Below, piece by piece: positions 32,482 to 40,880 of a stretch of 46,122 bases of DNA. The notes below the pieces were generated by a model. That model did no database searches. It was not told the DNA's origin and was given only the letters and a program-made list of their open reading frames with translations. Source of the DNA: Cytophagaceae bacterium. GTDB lineage: Bacteria; Bacteroidota; Bacteroidia; Cytophagales; Spirosomataceae. The stretch spans positions 1 through 46,122 of the forward strand of contig JAIXWL010000007.1 in the NCBI GenBank assembly GCA_027491315.1, given 5' to 3'. Position 1 is the stretch's first letter. Each line of letters opens with the position of its first letter. Position numbers and translations under genes: made by a program.

Positions 32482-33450
32482 CTAGCTTAGATACCAGCTT
32501 TCCTGCTTACCTTCTACTGCATTTGCTATTTGCTGGGTAAAATCGAAAGCATTTACAGCTCTGCTCAAGAACTGATCAATGTAGCTAGCCTTATTGGAAT
32601 TTGTCAAAAGATTGAATACTTTCCATAAGCTGATGTCTCCTTGCTCATTTCTACAAAAGCTATGGTCTAGAAAATAGTCCTTAGCCACATTACTAATCTG
32701 AGTGTCAGTATAAAGCAAAGATGGAATTTCCTTTTTAAGGGCATAGGGTAGGAAGTTATACAGCCTAGCCCTTCCAAGCATCAAAGCAAATTGCTTTTCA
32801 GTCAAGGAGTAATTGGTTAAGCTATTTAACTGCTCAATATGTTTTTTTGGATTGTAATTATTGAGCATTTCCATGGTAGTGTCCATGAGCTCACCAATAG
32901 ATCTTACCTTGACTCCCAGCTTAGCCCCATCTGTCCAAATGCACATGTTATTACAAACCTGAACTTGGAAACCTACAAATAGCTTGAAGGACTCAAGTGC
33001 ACCTTTCTTGGCATTAAAATTATCTTCTCCATAGGACTTCACTCCCCCAATACTTAAGTGCATTGGCTGGCCATCTATTTCTTGGGTAATAGAAGGGATA
33101 TCTATGACAAACATGGCTCGCTCATAAAAGATAGTCCTTTCATGTTCATGTAAATCAGAAGCCTGCTTGTGTCTTGCCTCTGGTATACGACCTTTGATAG
33201 GGTGGCTAAGCCGAATGCTAGGAGCAAGTATTTCTTCTTCCTCAAGATAATGCTTAACCACATCATAGGTAGATTGAACAAAGTCCCCAATGCTTATTAG
33301 GGGCTCATAATCTTTGGTATAACTTGGCACTATATGATTATGCTGTATGTCTTCTAAAGAAGCCTCAATCGTATTGGCTCCAATGAAGCATTTGCTACTG
33401 CTTGTAGCTTGTTCTGTTACAATTTCTTGTATGATATTATCTGTTAACAT
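32482..33450 (-). CDS. DUF3871 family protein
   Basis: 322 aa, matching DUF3871 in length and motifs as I know them: CFIGANTIEASLEDIQHNHI near the start, PSIRLSHPIKGRIPEARHKQ, HLSIGGVKSYGEDNF, VCNNMCIWTDGAKLGVKVRS. The family is found in Bacteroidota mobile elements and resembles DUF932-type phage/plasmid proteins; function unknown. Its start overlaps the end of the frameshifted ATPase gene by 14 bp, so it was coupled to it. Confidence 0.82.
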   Translation of the reverse strand: MLTDNIIQEIVTEQATSSSKCFIGANTIEASLEDIQHNHIVPSYTKDYEPLISIGDFVQSTYDVVKHYLEEEEILAPSIRLSHPIKGRIPEARHKQASDLHEHERTIFYERAMFVIDIPSITQEIDGQPMHLSIGGVKSYGEDNFNAKKGALESFKLFVGFQVQVCNNMCIWTDGAKLGVKVRSIGELMDTTMEMLNNYNPKKHIEQLNSLTNYSLTEKQFALMLGRARLYNFLPYALKKEIPSLLYTDTQISNVAKDYFLDHSFCRNEQGDISLWKVFNLLTNSNKASYIDQFLSRAVNAFDFTQQIANAVEGKQESWYLS

Positions 33451-34290
33451 ATTCTTGCTGTTTTTTAGGTGTTACTTGATGCGACAAAATCTCCTGCTTC
33501 CTGCTCTCAAAAAAGGGCAGTAGCAGGTCGCGGTACTCCGGAAATTGGTTATACAGGCCTAAAAGCTCAAATGAAGTATTGCAGTTAGTAATTCGTGTTT
33601 TAATATGTTCTATTCTTGGCTGTAAGTCTTCCATGGCCCATTTGGAAATGTTTATTCCTGCAACGGGGGTAATTTTAAACTCTGGTTTGTCAATGAATAG
33701 GCCAGTTCTATCCTTACTAGCTGTGGCATTATGCCTGATGTCAAGGTCTAGAACAATAATGAACTCATACTCAATATTTTCGCGTTGTATACTTTTCATG
33801 CCTACTTTCTCTGGCACCATTTTACCATTTTTTTCTGCTAGCACATATTCTGTTTTTGTCGGGTTGTCGCAATGATGTGAATAGGTGATTGAAGCATTTT
33901 CTGTATGAAAGCCTGATGGCGTGGATTTACTTTTCCCCAGGCAGTAAAACTGTTCCCGGGTAGAGAAGAATGATATTCCAACAAGTATTCCCACTCATGT
34001 GTAATTGAATCCAGTATAATTACTTCCATGCCTTTTGAAACACATAGCTCAATGGCTTCTATGTACTTTTCAGGGGTAAATGGTGCACCAATACTGACAA
34101 CCTGATAAGGTCCAAGGTGAGAATATAGATGCGCACTTTCATTTTCTGTATCAATGACGGCTATTTTGGAGTAGTCTGGGTACAGGCCACTTGCTAAGAG
34201 TAGACTTGAATAGGTCTTACCTGAACCAGATGGCCCAGTTATACACATCTTGATCTTAGCCTTTTTCTTTTCTGCTGTAATAAGTTCCAT
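33437..34290 (-). pseudogene. RecA-fold AAA ATPase, split by a frameshift
   Basis: The first frame (34290 to a TAG at 33838) has Walker A GPSGSGKT near residue 19, DTENESAHLYS, Walker B VIILDSITHE and IIATTRQKQNMC. The second frame (to 33437) continues with TEYVLAEKNGKMVPEKVGMK, IQRENIEYEFIIVLDLDI and a helical C-terminus. Together they make one ~285-aa ATPase typical of Bacteroidota elements. The break lies in CGACAAAAACAG. A one-base deletion explains it; a -1 slip at CAAAAAC would give RQKTEYVL of the expected length. I call it a probable pseudogene, with programmed frameshifting not excluded. Confidence 0.78.
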
Positions 34291-34310
34291 GTGATAAACT
34301 TTAAAAGGTT

Positions 34311-34346
34311 AAACAAAAGAGGTGTAACAGATAAGTGCTACACCTC
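34311..34346 (-). terminator. intrinsic terminator after the 125-aa gene
   Basis: On the minus strand GAGGTGTA and TACACCTC pair over 8 bp with a 12-base loop, followed by TTTTGTTT. It lies 12 bp after the stop at 34358, ahead of the ATPase start at 34290. Confidence 0.75.
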
Positions 34347-34357
34347 ATATTACGTGC

Positions 34358-34735
34358 CTACTTCTTTAGAAATGATAATTTCCTAGCCCCAAGACCTGAA
34401 GCTGTTTCAGGTATCTGAGGGGTCTCAGTTAGCATGTAACCTGTAGGTCGATACTCGTACCTATGGGCTAACCTCATGATTTCCCCAGTTTCTGGGTTGA
34501 TGTAGTCATAAGGCTCGACCTCCACACGTTCTAGTGTTCCATCTAGCTGTTTACCAATCATTCTCTCAGCTACCTCTTTAGTTAGCGTAGAACTGATGCG
34601 CGCTTTTCTAGTTGTGGCGTACATCTTATTAGTTGTCTTTGATTGAACCAGTTCCAGGTCTCCGGACAACTCAAGCGAAATGTAGGTACCTCCGTCATTG
34701 GAGTCTACCTCAAAGTAATTTGTGATAATGACCAT
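34358..34735 (-). CDS. hypothetical island protein, first gene of the right arm
   Basis: 125 aa, soluble. Strand-rich opening (NYFEVDSNDGGTYISLELSG; DLELVQSKTTNKMYATTRKA) then a helix (LTKEVAERMIGKQLDGTLER) and a tail with NPETGEIMRLAHRYEYRP. Proteins of this shape are common beside the ATPase/DUF3871 pair in Bacteroidota elements. A DNA-binding or annealing-accessory role is possible but not shown by any motif. Its own terminator follows, so it is a separate unit. Confidence 0.6.
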   Translation of the reverse strand: MVIITNYFEVDSNDGGTYISLELSGDLELVQSKTTNKMYATTRKARISSTLTKEVAERMIGKQLDGTLERVEVEPYDYINPETGEIMRLAHRYEYRPTGYMLTETPQIPETASGLGARKLSFLKK

Positions 34736-35111
34736 GATAATAATGTTTATAAGGTGATTGGGAAAATAAGTTTGACCCTCAAGACTGAGCGGGGGTCTCC
34801 CTTAAATCAATCAATGGGAGGGGTAGTTGAGGGAGGCAACCATCAGAAAGACATACGCACCCAAATTATTTTCAATCCTATTTTCAGGAAAAAAAATATT
34901 GTAATTGAAATCTATAGCTATTTAATTCAGTATTTAGATATTCAATTGTTCCAATTTCTGAAATTTCAAAATTTATTATTGTGGATTTAGCACTTAGACC
35001 TATACACTTATTTGTATTATTGAATCTTTAAAAACAATTAAATGAAATTGAGGATATTGGCATTTATTATTTAACTTAACGTCAAAATGTTAATTTTGGT
35101 TAAATAATAGG
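34736..35111. other. intergenic region between the last island gene and the right end repeats
   Basis: About 375 bp, AT-rich. An open frame on the plus strand (34643-34990) is antisense to the 125-aa gene at its start and has no recognisable product. The promoter of the 34358-34735 gene should lie here. No other signal was found. Confidence 0.45.
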
Positions 35112-35134
35112 TGGGTGCAAATCTGGGTGCAAAT
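35112..35134. promoter_or_regulatory. tandem 12-bp repeat near right end: candidate integrase arm sites
   Basis: TGGGTGCAAAT (35112-35122) followed by CTGGGTGCAAAT (35123-35134), the same pair and orientation as 10229-10252. It lies 46 bp inside the right att core. Being present at both ends of the element it is unlikely to be chance. Confidence 0.75.
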
Positions 35135-35170
35135 AAAAAACCCATTACAATTTTTACGTCGTAATGGGTT
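35131..35170 (-). terminator. island-supplied terminator for tRNA-Thr
   Basis: On the minus strand AACCCATTAC and GTAATGGGTT (35161-35170 and 35139-35148) form a 10-bp stem with a 12-base loop, followed by TTTTATTTG. It replaces the original tRNA terminator, which was pushed to 10034-10063 by the insertion. Confidence 0.85.
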
Positions 35171-35179
35171 GATTTTCAA

Positions 35180-35253
<74 letters not shown>

Positions 35254-35267
35254 TTGAATTGGGTATG

Positions 35268-35298
35268 CAAAAGTAAGCATCTAGGCTTAAATTGGCAA
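35268..35298 (-). promoter_or_regulatory. Bacteroidota-type promoter of tRNA-Thr
   Basis: On the minus strand, TACTTTTG (35268-35275) matches the -7 consensus TAnnTTTG, and TTG (35296-35298) lies 20 bp upstream, fitting the -33 element. The tRNA begins 14 bp after the -7 box. Confidence 0.75.
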
Positions 35299-35326
35299 GT
35301 GTTGCCCCAAAAAAACTTATATTTTT

Positions 35327-37249
35327 TTATTCTTTTTTCAGTTTTTCCAATTCCATTTGAGCCTGCGCAATCTTCTTTTCTACCTCGGCACGCAATTTAT
35401 CCGCCCCTTTTGATTTAGCGAAAAACTCTAAGTTATTGGTTAACACAGCAATATCATTTTCCAATGCCTGGATCTTCTTACGGCTATCTCCCGAATGAAT
35501 CTTACGCTCATCAGAACCACCACTCGTTTCAGCTGGCAATGATTTAAGCTCAAAGCCCCAAGCAGCCAATTGCTCCTTTGGTTGGGTTCTAGCCAAATCA
35601 ATCACCGCATTCCAAGTATTGCGGAATTTTTCTTGTACCTCTTTGACATTTTTACGCGGAACAAAGCCTATCGCATCCCATGCTTCTTTCTTAGCCTTTA
35701 AATTGGCCAATAAACTTGGATCCTTTAATATGGCTTCTAAATCAGCTAAAATAGCTTGCTTAGCCAACAAGTTTGCTTCAAATTCCTCATCTTGAGCACC
35801 TTTACCTTTGCTGCGCTTTAAATTGAAATAAGCATCACAAGCGGCCTTGAATTTGGTATATACCTGATCCTTTTGTTTCTCTGGTACATGGCCTATTTCT
35901 TTCCACTTCTTTTGCAAATCAATCACCTGCTGGGTAATCTCTTGGGTTTCTGTCCCAACCGCTACAATGCCTTCTACCTGCTCAATTAACAATAATTTGG
36001 CAGCTAAATTGGCTTTTCGTTCGGCATCAATCTTAGCAAAAAACTCACTTTTATGCTTGAAGAATAATTTCAGGTCCGACCAAAACTGATGGCTCACTTC
36101 CTTGCCACCCTCACGAGGTAATCCCCCTTTCAATTTAGCCCATTGATCCTGTAAGGCTAAGACCGCTTTACTGGCTTGATTCCATTCAGCGATACTGCCC
36201 GACTGGAAAGTAGCATGGTGGTGCATCAAATCGGCTAATTCTTTCTTAATCTTTAAATTTTCTTCATAAACGGCTTTTTGAGCTTCATTGACTTGTCTTT
36301 TCTGTTCAAATAAGACATCCAATGATTTTTTAACTCGCTGCCATAAGGCTTCATTTTCTTCTCGATGTGCCGGGCCAATATGCTTGTATTCCTCAAACAA
36401 TTCCTCCGCATCCTTCATAAGCTTTTGTAAAGGTGCGTTTTGTTTGACCAGTTCAGCTAGGCTTTCCAGCTTCACAGCAATGGTTTCCTTAGCTTGTAAG
36501 TTTTTCTTACGATCTAATTCCAACAACTCAAAGAAAATACTTCTGTTACTGTAAAAACGATCCACTAGGGCATGGTAACTCTGCCATAAGGTTTGATTCA
36601 TGGGCCCTTGGACACTGCCTAAGGTTTTCCATTCATCTTGTATTTTTTTGAAAGCTTTAAAACTAGCATTGACGTGGGCTGGATCCGAATTGTCATCCGC
36701 ATCTACCAAGGTGCGCAATTCATTGATCAAACGAGTTTTGCCTTCTAAGGCTTTTTCACGTACTTTTTCTAATTGTTGGAAAAAGTCTTGCTTGGCTTTT
36801 TTAATGCTGTGAATAGCCGAATCGATTTCTTGAGTTAGGTTGTCTCCTTTGTAGGTAAATCCTTCCTCAGAACCTTCATTGGTTGCTTTGAAACTATCTA
36901 AAGCTGATTGACGCTCGGCTTGTTTGATGTTATCCCAAGATTCCTTAGCTTCTTTGATTAATTCATCTACTTTTTTATACACGGCTGGCCCCGCATGATG
37001 CTGTACCAAGTCTTTTAGTTTCCCAAAAAAGCGATGCAAATGCTCTTTTGAATGTCCGTCTTCCAATATGGGATATTCCACTGATTTATCATCTGTGTGG
37101 AAAATGGCTTCGGTAGGACTACTTAATTCAATCTCAGCACTGCTTTCAACTGCTTTTTCTGTTTCCTCCAAGGGGGCAACAGGGGTAGGGTTGACTGCTT
37201 CTGCAGAAATCTCTTCAGCTTTTGGGGTCTCTTCGGTCATCATACTCAT
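35327..37249 (-). CDS. DUF349 repeat protein
   Basis: 640 aa, predicted cytoplasmic. An acidic, low-complexity N-terminus (~1-65) is followed by several ~75-residue DUF349 helical repeats, each with a Trp-containing heptad (for example FKKIQDEWKTLGSVQGPMNQ; VIDLQKKWKEIGHVPEKQKD; KKEAWDAIGFVPRKNVKEVQ). A C-terminal coiled coil follows (KIQALENDIAVLTNNLEFFA). DUF349 proteins are conserved in Bacteroidota and have unknown function; a structural or nucleic-acid role has been suggested by their length. It lies just downstream of glyS, separated by the poly-A tract. Confidence 0.9.
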   Translation of the reverse strand: MSMMTEETPKAEEISAEAVNPTPVAPLEETEKAVESSAEIELSSPTEAIFHTDDKSVEYPILEDGHSKEHLHRFFGKLKDLVQHHAGPAVYKKVDELIKEAKESWDNIKQAERQSALDSFKATNEGSEEGFTYKGDNLTQEIDSAIHSIKKAKQDFFQQLEKVREKALEGKTRLINELRTLVDADDNSDPAHVNASFKAFKKIQDEWKTLGSVQGPMNQTLWQSYHALVDRFYSNRSIFFELLELDRKKNLQAKETIAVKLESLAELVKQNAPLQKLMKDAEELFEEYKHIGPAHREENEALWQRVKKSLDVLFEQKRQVNEAQKAVYEENLKIKKELADLMHHHATFQSGSIAEWNQASKAVLALQDQWAKLKGGLPREGGKEVSHQFWSDLKLFFKHKSEFFAKIDAERKANLAAKLLLIEQVEGIVAVGTETQEITQQVIDLQKKWKEIGHVPEKQKDQVYTKFKAACDAYFNLKRSKGKGAQDEEFEANLLAKQAILADLEAILKDPSLLANLKAKKEAWDAIGFVPRKNVKEVQEKFRNTWNAVIDLARTQPKEQLAAWGFELKSLPAETSGGSDERKIHSGDSRKKIQALENDIAVLTNNLEFFAKSKGADKLRAEVEKKIAQAQMELEKLKKE

Positions 37250-37263
37250 CGTTGTTTGCGTGT

Positions 37264-38745
37264 TTAAACAAAAAAAAAAAAAAAAATACGCTCCATCGAT
37301 ACAGCATAACCTAATTTTTCTTTAAGGTCTGCTATAGAAATGCGCTCCTGACTCATTGTGTTGCGATCACGTACGGTTACCGTATCGTCTTCCATCGTTT
37401 GGTAATCAATCACCACACAATAAGGGGTTCCTATTAAATCCTGACGAGTATAACGCTTTCCAATGGCGCCACCCTCATCGTAGGTAGTATTAAAGGCAAA
37501 TTTCAGTGAACGGTTGATTTCCTGAGCTTTTTCAGCGAGACCATCTTTTTTCACTAAGGGCAATACCGCCACCTTGATAGGGGCAATTGCTGGGTGTAAA
37601 TTAAGGTAAATTCTTTGTTTTTGTTGATCTCCTTCACCAACTATTTCTTCTGTGTAGGCATTACATAAGACAGCCAAGAACAAACGGTCAGCTCCAACCG
37701 ATGTTTCAATCACATAAGGAATGTAGTTTTCGTTGATTTCTGGATCAAAATATTGTTGTTTTTTTCTAGATAAATCTTGATGTGCTTTCAAATCAAAATC
37801 TGTTCTAGAGTGAATACCTTCCATTTCTTTGAAGCCAAATGGAAATTCATATTCAATATCCACTGCGGCATTGGCATAATGCGCCAATTTCTCATGGTCA
37901 TGGAATTTCAACTTCGACGCAGGTAAACCTATGGCCTGATGGAATTTCATACGTACTTCTTTCCATGCAGCATACCATTCCATTTCTGTACCAGGGCGAA
38001 CAAAGAATTGCATTTCCATTTGTTCAAATTCACGCATGCGGAAAATAAAGTTTCTCGCTACAATCTCGTTACGGAATGCCTTTCCTATTTGAGCAATACC
38101 AAACGGAACCTTCATGCGGCCCGTTTTTTGTACATTCAGAAAATTAACAAATATTCCCTGTGCTGTTTCTGGACGTAAATAAATTAGGCTGGCATCTTCG
38201 GATACGGCTCCCACTTGCGTAGAAAACATCAAATTAAATTGACGCACCTCAGTCCAGTTAGCTGTATTGGATATAGGGCAGGTGATGTTTTCATCGATGA
38301 TGAGTTGCCTAACTGCTTCTAAATCTCCTGCATCTAAAGATTTGGCCATTTTTTGTAGGAGGGCTTTGCCAACTTCCTCTTTTCCTTCTGCCTCATATTG
38401 GGCTGCACGGTCCTCTAATAAAGTATCTGCCCTGTACCTTTTCTTGGAATCTTTATTGTCGATCATCGGGTCATTGAATGAATCCACGTGACCGGAAGCT
38501 TTCCAAGTAAGGGGATGCATGAATATAGATGCATCGATACCTACAACATTATCATTTAGCATGGTCATGGCTTTCCACCACACCATTTTTAAATTATTTT
38601 TTAGTTCAACACCATTTTGGCCGTAATCATATACTGCCTGTAAACCATCATAAATTTCTGAGGAAGGAAAAACGAAGCCATATTCTTTGGCATGCGATAT
38701 AATATCCTTTAAAGCTGAGGCGGTGTCTTGTTTTTTATTTTCCAT
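37264..38745 (-). CDS. glyS: glycyl-tRNA synthetase (alpha2 type)
   Basis: 493 aa from the ATG at 38745; a TTG at 38769 would add 8 residues. A class II synthetase of the single-chain (bacterial/eukaryotic-like) type: opening YGFVFPSSEIYDGLQAVYDY, WKASGHVDSFNDPMID, motif 2 AFRNEIVARNFIFRMREFEQ, and motif 3 region VIETSVGADRLFLAVL. It charges tRNA-Gly in the cytoplasm. The C-terminus ends SMERIFFFFFV because the last codons are a T17 run on the coding strand; slippage there changes the final residues and stop. The body of the protein is complete. Confidence 0.94.
   Translation of the reverse strand: MENKKQDTASALKDIISHAKEYGFVFPSSEIYDGLQAVYDYGQNGVELKNNLKMVWWKAMTMLNDNVVGIDASIFMHPLTWKASGHVDSFNDPMIDNKDSKKRYRADTLLEDRAAQYEAEGKEEVGKALLQKMAKSLDAGDLEAVRQLIIDENITCPISNTANWTEVRQFNLMFSTQVGAVSEDASLIYLRPETAQGIFVNFLNVQKTGRMKVPFGIAQIGKAFRNEIVARNFIFRMREFEQMEMQFFVRPGTEMEWYAAWKEVRMKFHQAIGLPASKLKFHDHEKLAHYANAAVDIEYEFPFGFKEMEGIHSRTDFDLKAHQDLSRKKQQYFDPEINENYIPYVIETSVGADRLFLAVLCNAYTEEIVGEGDQQKQRIYLNLHPAIAPIKVAVLPLVKKDGLAEKAQEINRSLKFAFNTTYDEGGAIGKRYTRQDLIGTPYCVVIDYQTMEDDTVTVRDRNTMSQERISIADLKEKLGYAVSMERIFFFFFV
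37270..37286. repeat. A17 homopolymer at the 3' end of glyS
   Basis: Seventeen consecutive A bases on the plus strand (T on the glyS strand) encode the Phe run at the end of GlyRS. Such a tract is highly prone to slippage, so the GlyRS tail probably varies between cells. It may also act as a T run that lowers read-through into the DUF349 gene. Confidence 0.95.
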
Positions 38746-38841
38746 TAAAGCAATCAAATTAGGGCGCAATTTACCGAAAAGAATGAAAGTATGAGGCTTG
38801 GCTATTGAATTTTCTTAATTTTACGGCGCTATTTGCGACCA

Positions 38842-39807
38842 ATGGACAAAATTCTCTGCATTCGTTTTTCATCTTTAGGTGATATTATCCTAACAAGTCC
38901 CATCATTCGGGCCTTGAAACAACGATATCCGCAAGCAGAAATTCATGTAGTGACCAAACAAGCCTATGCCAATTTGTGGGATGGAAATCCCTACGTTCAT
39001 CAAGTGCATACCTACCAAGGTAGCCTTTGGCAATTAGCCTCTTCCTTACGAAAAGTGGGTTTTGATGCGGTCGTTGACTTGCACAAAAATGTACGTTCCC
39101 ATCTTTTATGCCTTTTATTGGGTAAAAAACCTTTTCAGATTGACAAGTTTACTCGGGAGCGCAAGCTTATGGTTAAAAAGAAAATCAACCTTCTCCCTAA
39201 AAAGCATTTGGTCGACCGTTATTTTGATTCCTTGCATGAATTGGATATTCATTCGGATGGACAAGGACTGGATTATTTTATACCTGAGGGGCAGGCGGTT
39301 AAACCTACTGATTTTGGAATAGAAGGTAAATATGTTGTGTATGCCATTGGAGCTCAATATGTTACCAAGGTGTTGGCTTATCCCAAAATGATTGAATTGT
39401 GTGATAGGATAGAAGGAAAGCTGGTATTAATTGGGGACAAATGGGATGAAAATTTTGGATATCGATTATCCACTTTGTTTCCAGATAAGGTGATAAATTT
39501 ATGTAATAAAACAACTGTGGCGGCATCTGCCTCGTTAATGCAACAAGCCGAATTTGTCATAGCTCATGATTCTAGCATGATGCATATTGCCGCTGCTTTG
39601 AAAAAGCAATTGTTTGTATTGTGGGGTGCGACTCACGCAGATTTTGGTTTTTATCCATATCAAACTGAGTTTACGTCCATTGAAAATACCGAAATTACTT
39701 GTCGGCCCTGTTCCACCCAAGGAGCAAATTATTGTCCATTGGGACATTTTGACTGTTTAAATAAGATTTCTTTAGACCCCATTATTAGCGCTTCTCAAAA
39801 ATTATGA
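38842..39807 (+). CDS. glycosyltransferase family 9 (heptosyltransferase-like)
   Basis: 321 aa from the ATG at 38842; a TTG at 38833 would add 3 residues. GT9 features: N-terminal KILCIRFSSLGDIILTSPII, VVDLHKNVRSHLLCLLLG, and the C-terminal nucleotide-sugar region FVIAHDSSMMHIAAALKKQL then FVLWGATHADFG. The closing RPCSTQGANYCPLGHFDCLN is typical of Bacteroidota members. It adds a sugar to lipopolysaccharide core or a related surface glycan at the inner membrane. It overlaps the next gene by ATGA, so the two are co-translated. Confidence 0.9.
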   Translation: MDKILCIRFSSLGDIILTSPIIRALKQRYPQAEIHVVTKQAYANLWDGNPYVHQVHTYQGSLWQLASSLRKVGFDAVVDLHKNVRSHLLCLLLGKKPFQIDKFTRERKLMVKKKINLLPKKHLVDRYFDSLHELDIHSDGQGLDYFIPEGQAVKPTDFGIEGKYVVYAIGAQYVTKVLAYPKMIELCDRIEGKLVLIGDKWDENFGYRLSTLFPDKVINLCNKTTVAASASLMQQAEFVIAHDSSMMHIAAALKKQLFVLWGATHADFGFYPYQTEFTSIENTEITCRPCSTQGANYCPLGHFDCLNKISLDPIISASQKL

Positions 39808-40670
39808 AAAACGTATCTTTTGCCTTAGTTCAATTGTCTGTTTCAGAAAATTTAACTGAAAACTGGAATAAAACTATACAATCCATTCGTGATGCCGCTG
39901 CAAAAGGGGCGCAGGTGATTTGCTTGCAAGAATTATTTAAATCGATCTATTTCTGCTATGAAGAAAATCCTCGGTTTTTTGAATTGGCGGAAGCCATACC
40001 AGGGCCTAGCACAGATGCATTAGGGGAATTAGCTAAAGAGTTGAATGTGGTGATTATCGCCTCTTTGTTCGAGAAAAGAGCGGCCGGTTTATATCATAAT
40101 ACCACAGCCGTAATTGATGCAGATGGTGCCTATTTAGGTAAGTATAGGAAAATGCATATTCCGGATGATCCGGGGTATTATGAAAAATATTATTTCACCC
40201 CAGGAGATTTAGGTTATCAGGTGTACCAAACAAAATTTGCTAAGATTGGTGTTTTGATTTGCTGGGACCAATGGTACCCCGAGGCAGCTCGTTTGACGGC
40301 ATTGAAAGGAGCTGAGGTTTTGGTTTATCCAACGGCTATTGGTTGGGATTTGGAAGAGAGAAATGGGGAAATCAATCGGGAACAATACCAGGCCTGGCAA
40401 ACGATTCAACGCAGCCACGCGATTGCTAATGGCATTCCAGTAGTTTCGGTGAACCGGGTGGGTATAGAAAATGGACAACAATTTTGGGGTGGGAGTTTCG
40501 TCTCCAACGCATTTGGGAGGGTCATCTACCAAGCACCGCATGACCAAGAAGAGATTGCTGTGTTATCAGTGGACGTAGAGTCCAGCGAGTATTATCGTAA
40601 AACCTGGCCTTTCTTCCGCGATAGGCGAATAGACTCCTATAGTGAAATTGTTAAAAGGTTTGGGGAGTGA
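39804..40670 (+). CDS. aguB: carbon-nitrogen hydrolase, N-carbamoylputrescine amidase-like
   Basis: 288 aa, nitrilase superfamily. The Glu-Lys-Cys triad is visible as Glu43 (ICLQELFKSIYF), Lys116 (GKYRKMHIPDDPGYYEKYYF) and Cys153 (GVLICWDQWYPEAARL). Length and the motifs DDPGYYEKYYF and CWDQWYPE match AguB, which turns N-carbamoylputrescine into putrescine, CO2 and ammonia in the agmatine route to polyamines. No agmatine deiminase gene is in the window, so the exact substrate is inferred from sequence alone. It overlaps the GT9 gene by 4 bp. Confidence 0.88.
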   Translation: MKNVSFALVQLSVSENLTENWNKTIQSIRDAAAKGAQVICLQELFKSIYFCYEENPRFFELAEAIPGPSTDALGELAKELNVVIIASLFEKRAAGLYHNTTAVIDADGAYLGKYRKMHIPDDPGYYEKYYFTPGDLGYQVYQTKFAKIGVLICWDQWYPEAARLTALKGAEVLVYPTAIGWDLEERNGEINREQYQAWQTIQRSHAIANGIPVVSVNRVGIENGQQFWGGSFVSNAFGRVIYQAPHDQEEIAVLSVDVESSEYYRKTWPFFRDRRIDSYSEIVKRFGE

Positions 40671-40880
40671 GAATGGAGAATTAAGAATGGAGAATGTAGA
40701 ATGTAGAATGTAGAATGGAGAATGTAGAATGGAGAATGTAGAATGGAGAATGTAGAATGTAGAATGTAGAATGTAGAATGTAGAATGTAGAATGGAGAAT
40801 GGAGATTGTAGAATGGAGATTGTGGATTGTGGAGAGGAGTAATAAAAATTCTACATTCTACATTCTTAATTCTTCATTCC
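40671..40880. repeat. heptamer array with inverted ends, between convergent genes
   Basis: From 40671 to ~40830 the sequence is a tandem array of GAATGTA and GAATGGA 7-mers. Its start (GAATGGAGAATTAAGAATGG then AGAATGTAGAAT) recurs in reverse complement at 40849-40880 with two mismatches, giving ~32-bp inverted ends. It fills the gap between two convergent genes, and the right end overlaps the last codons of the GT2 gene. It looks like a small palindromic repeat element; transcripts would form a long stem. Confidence 0.88.
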
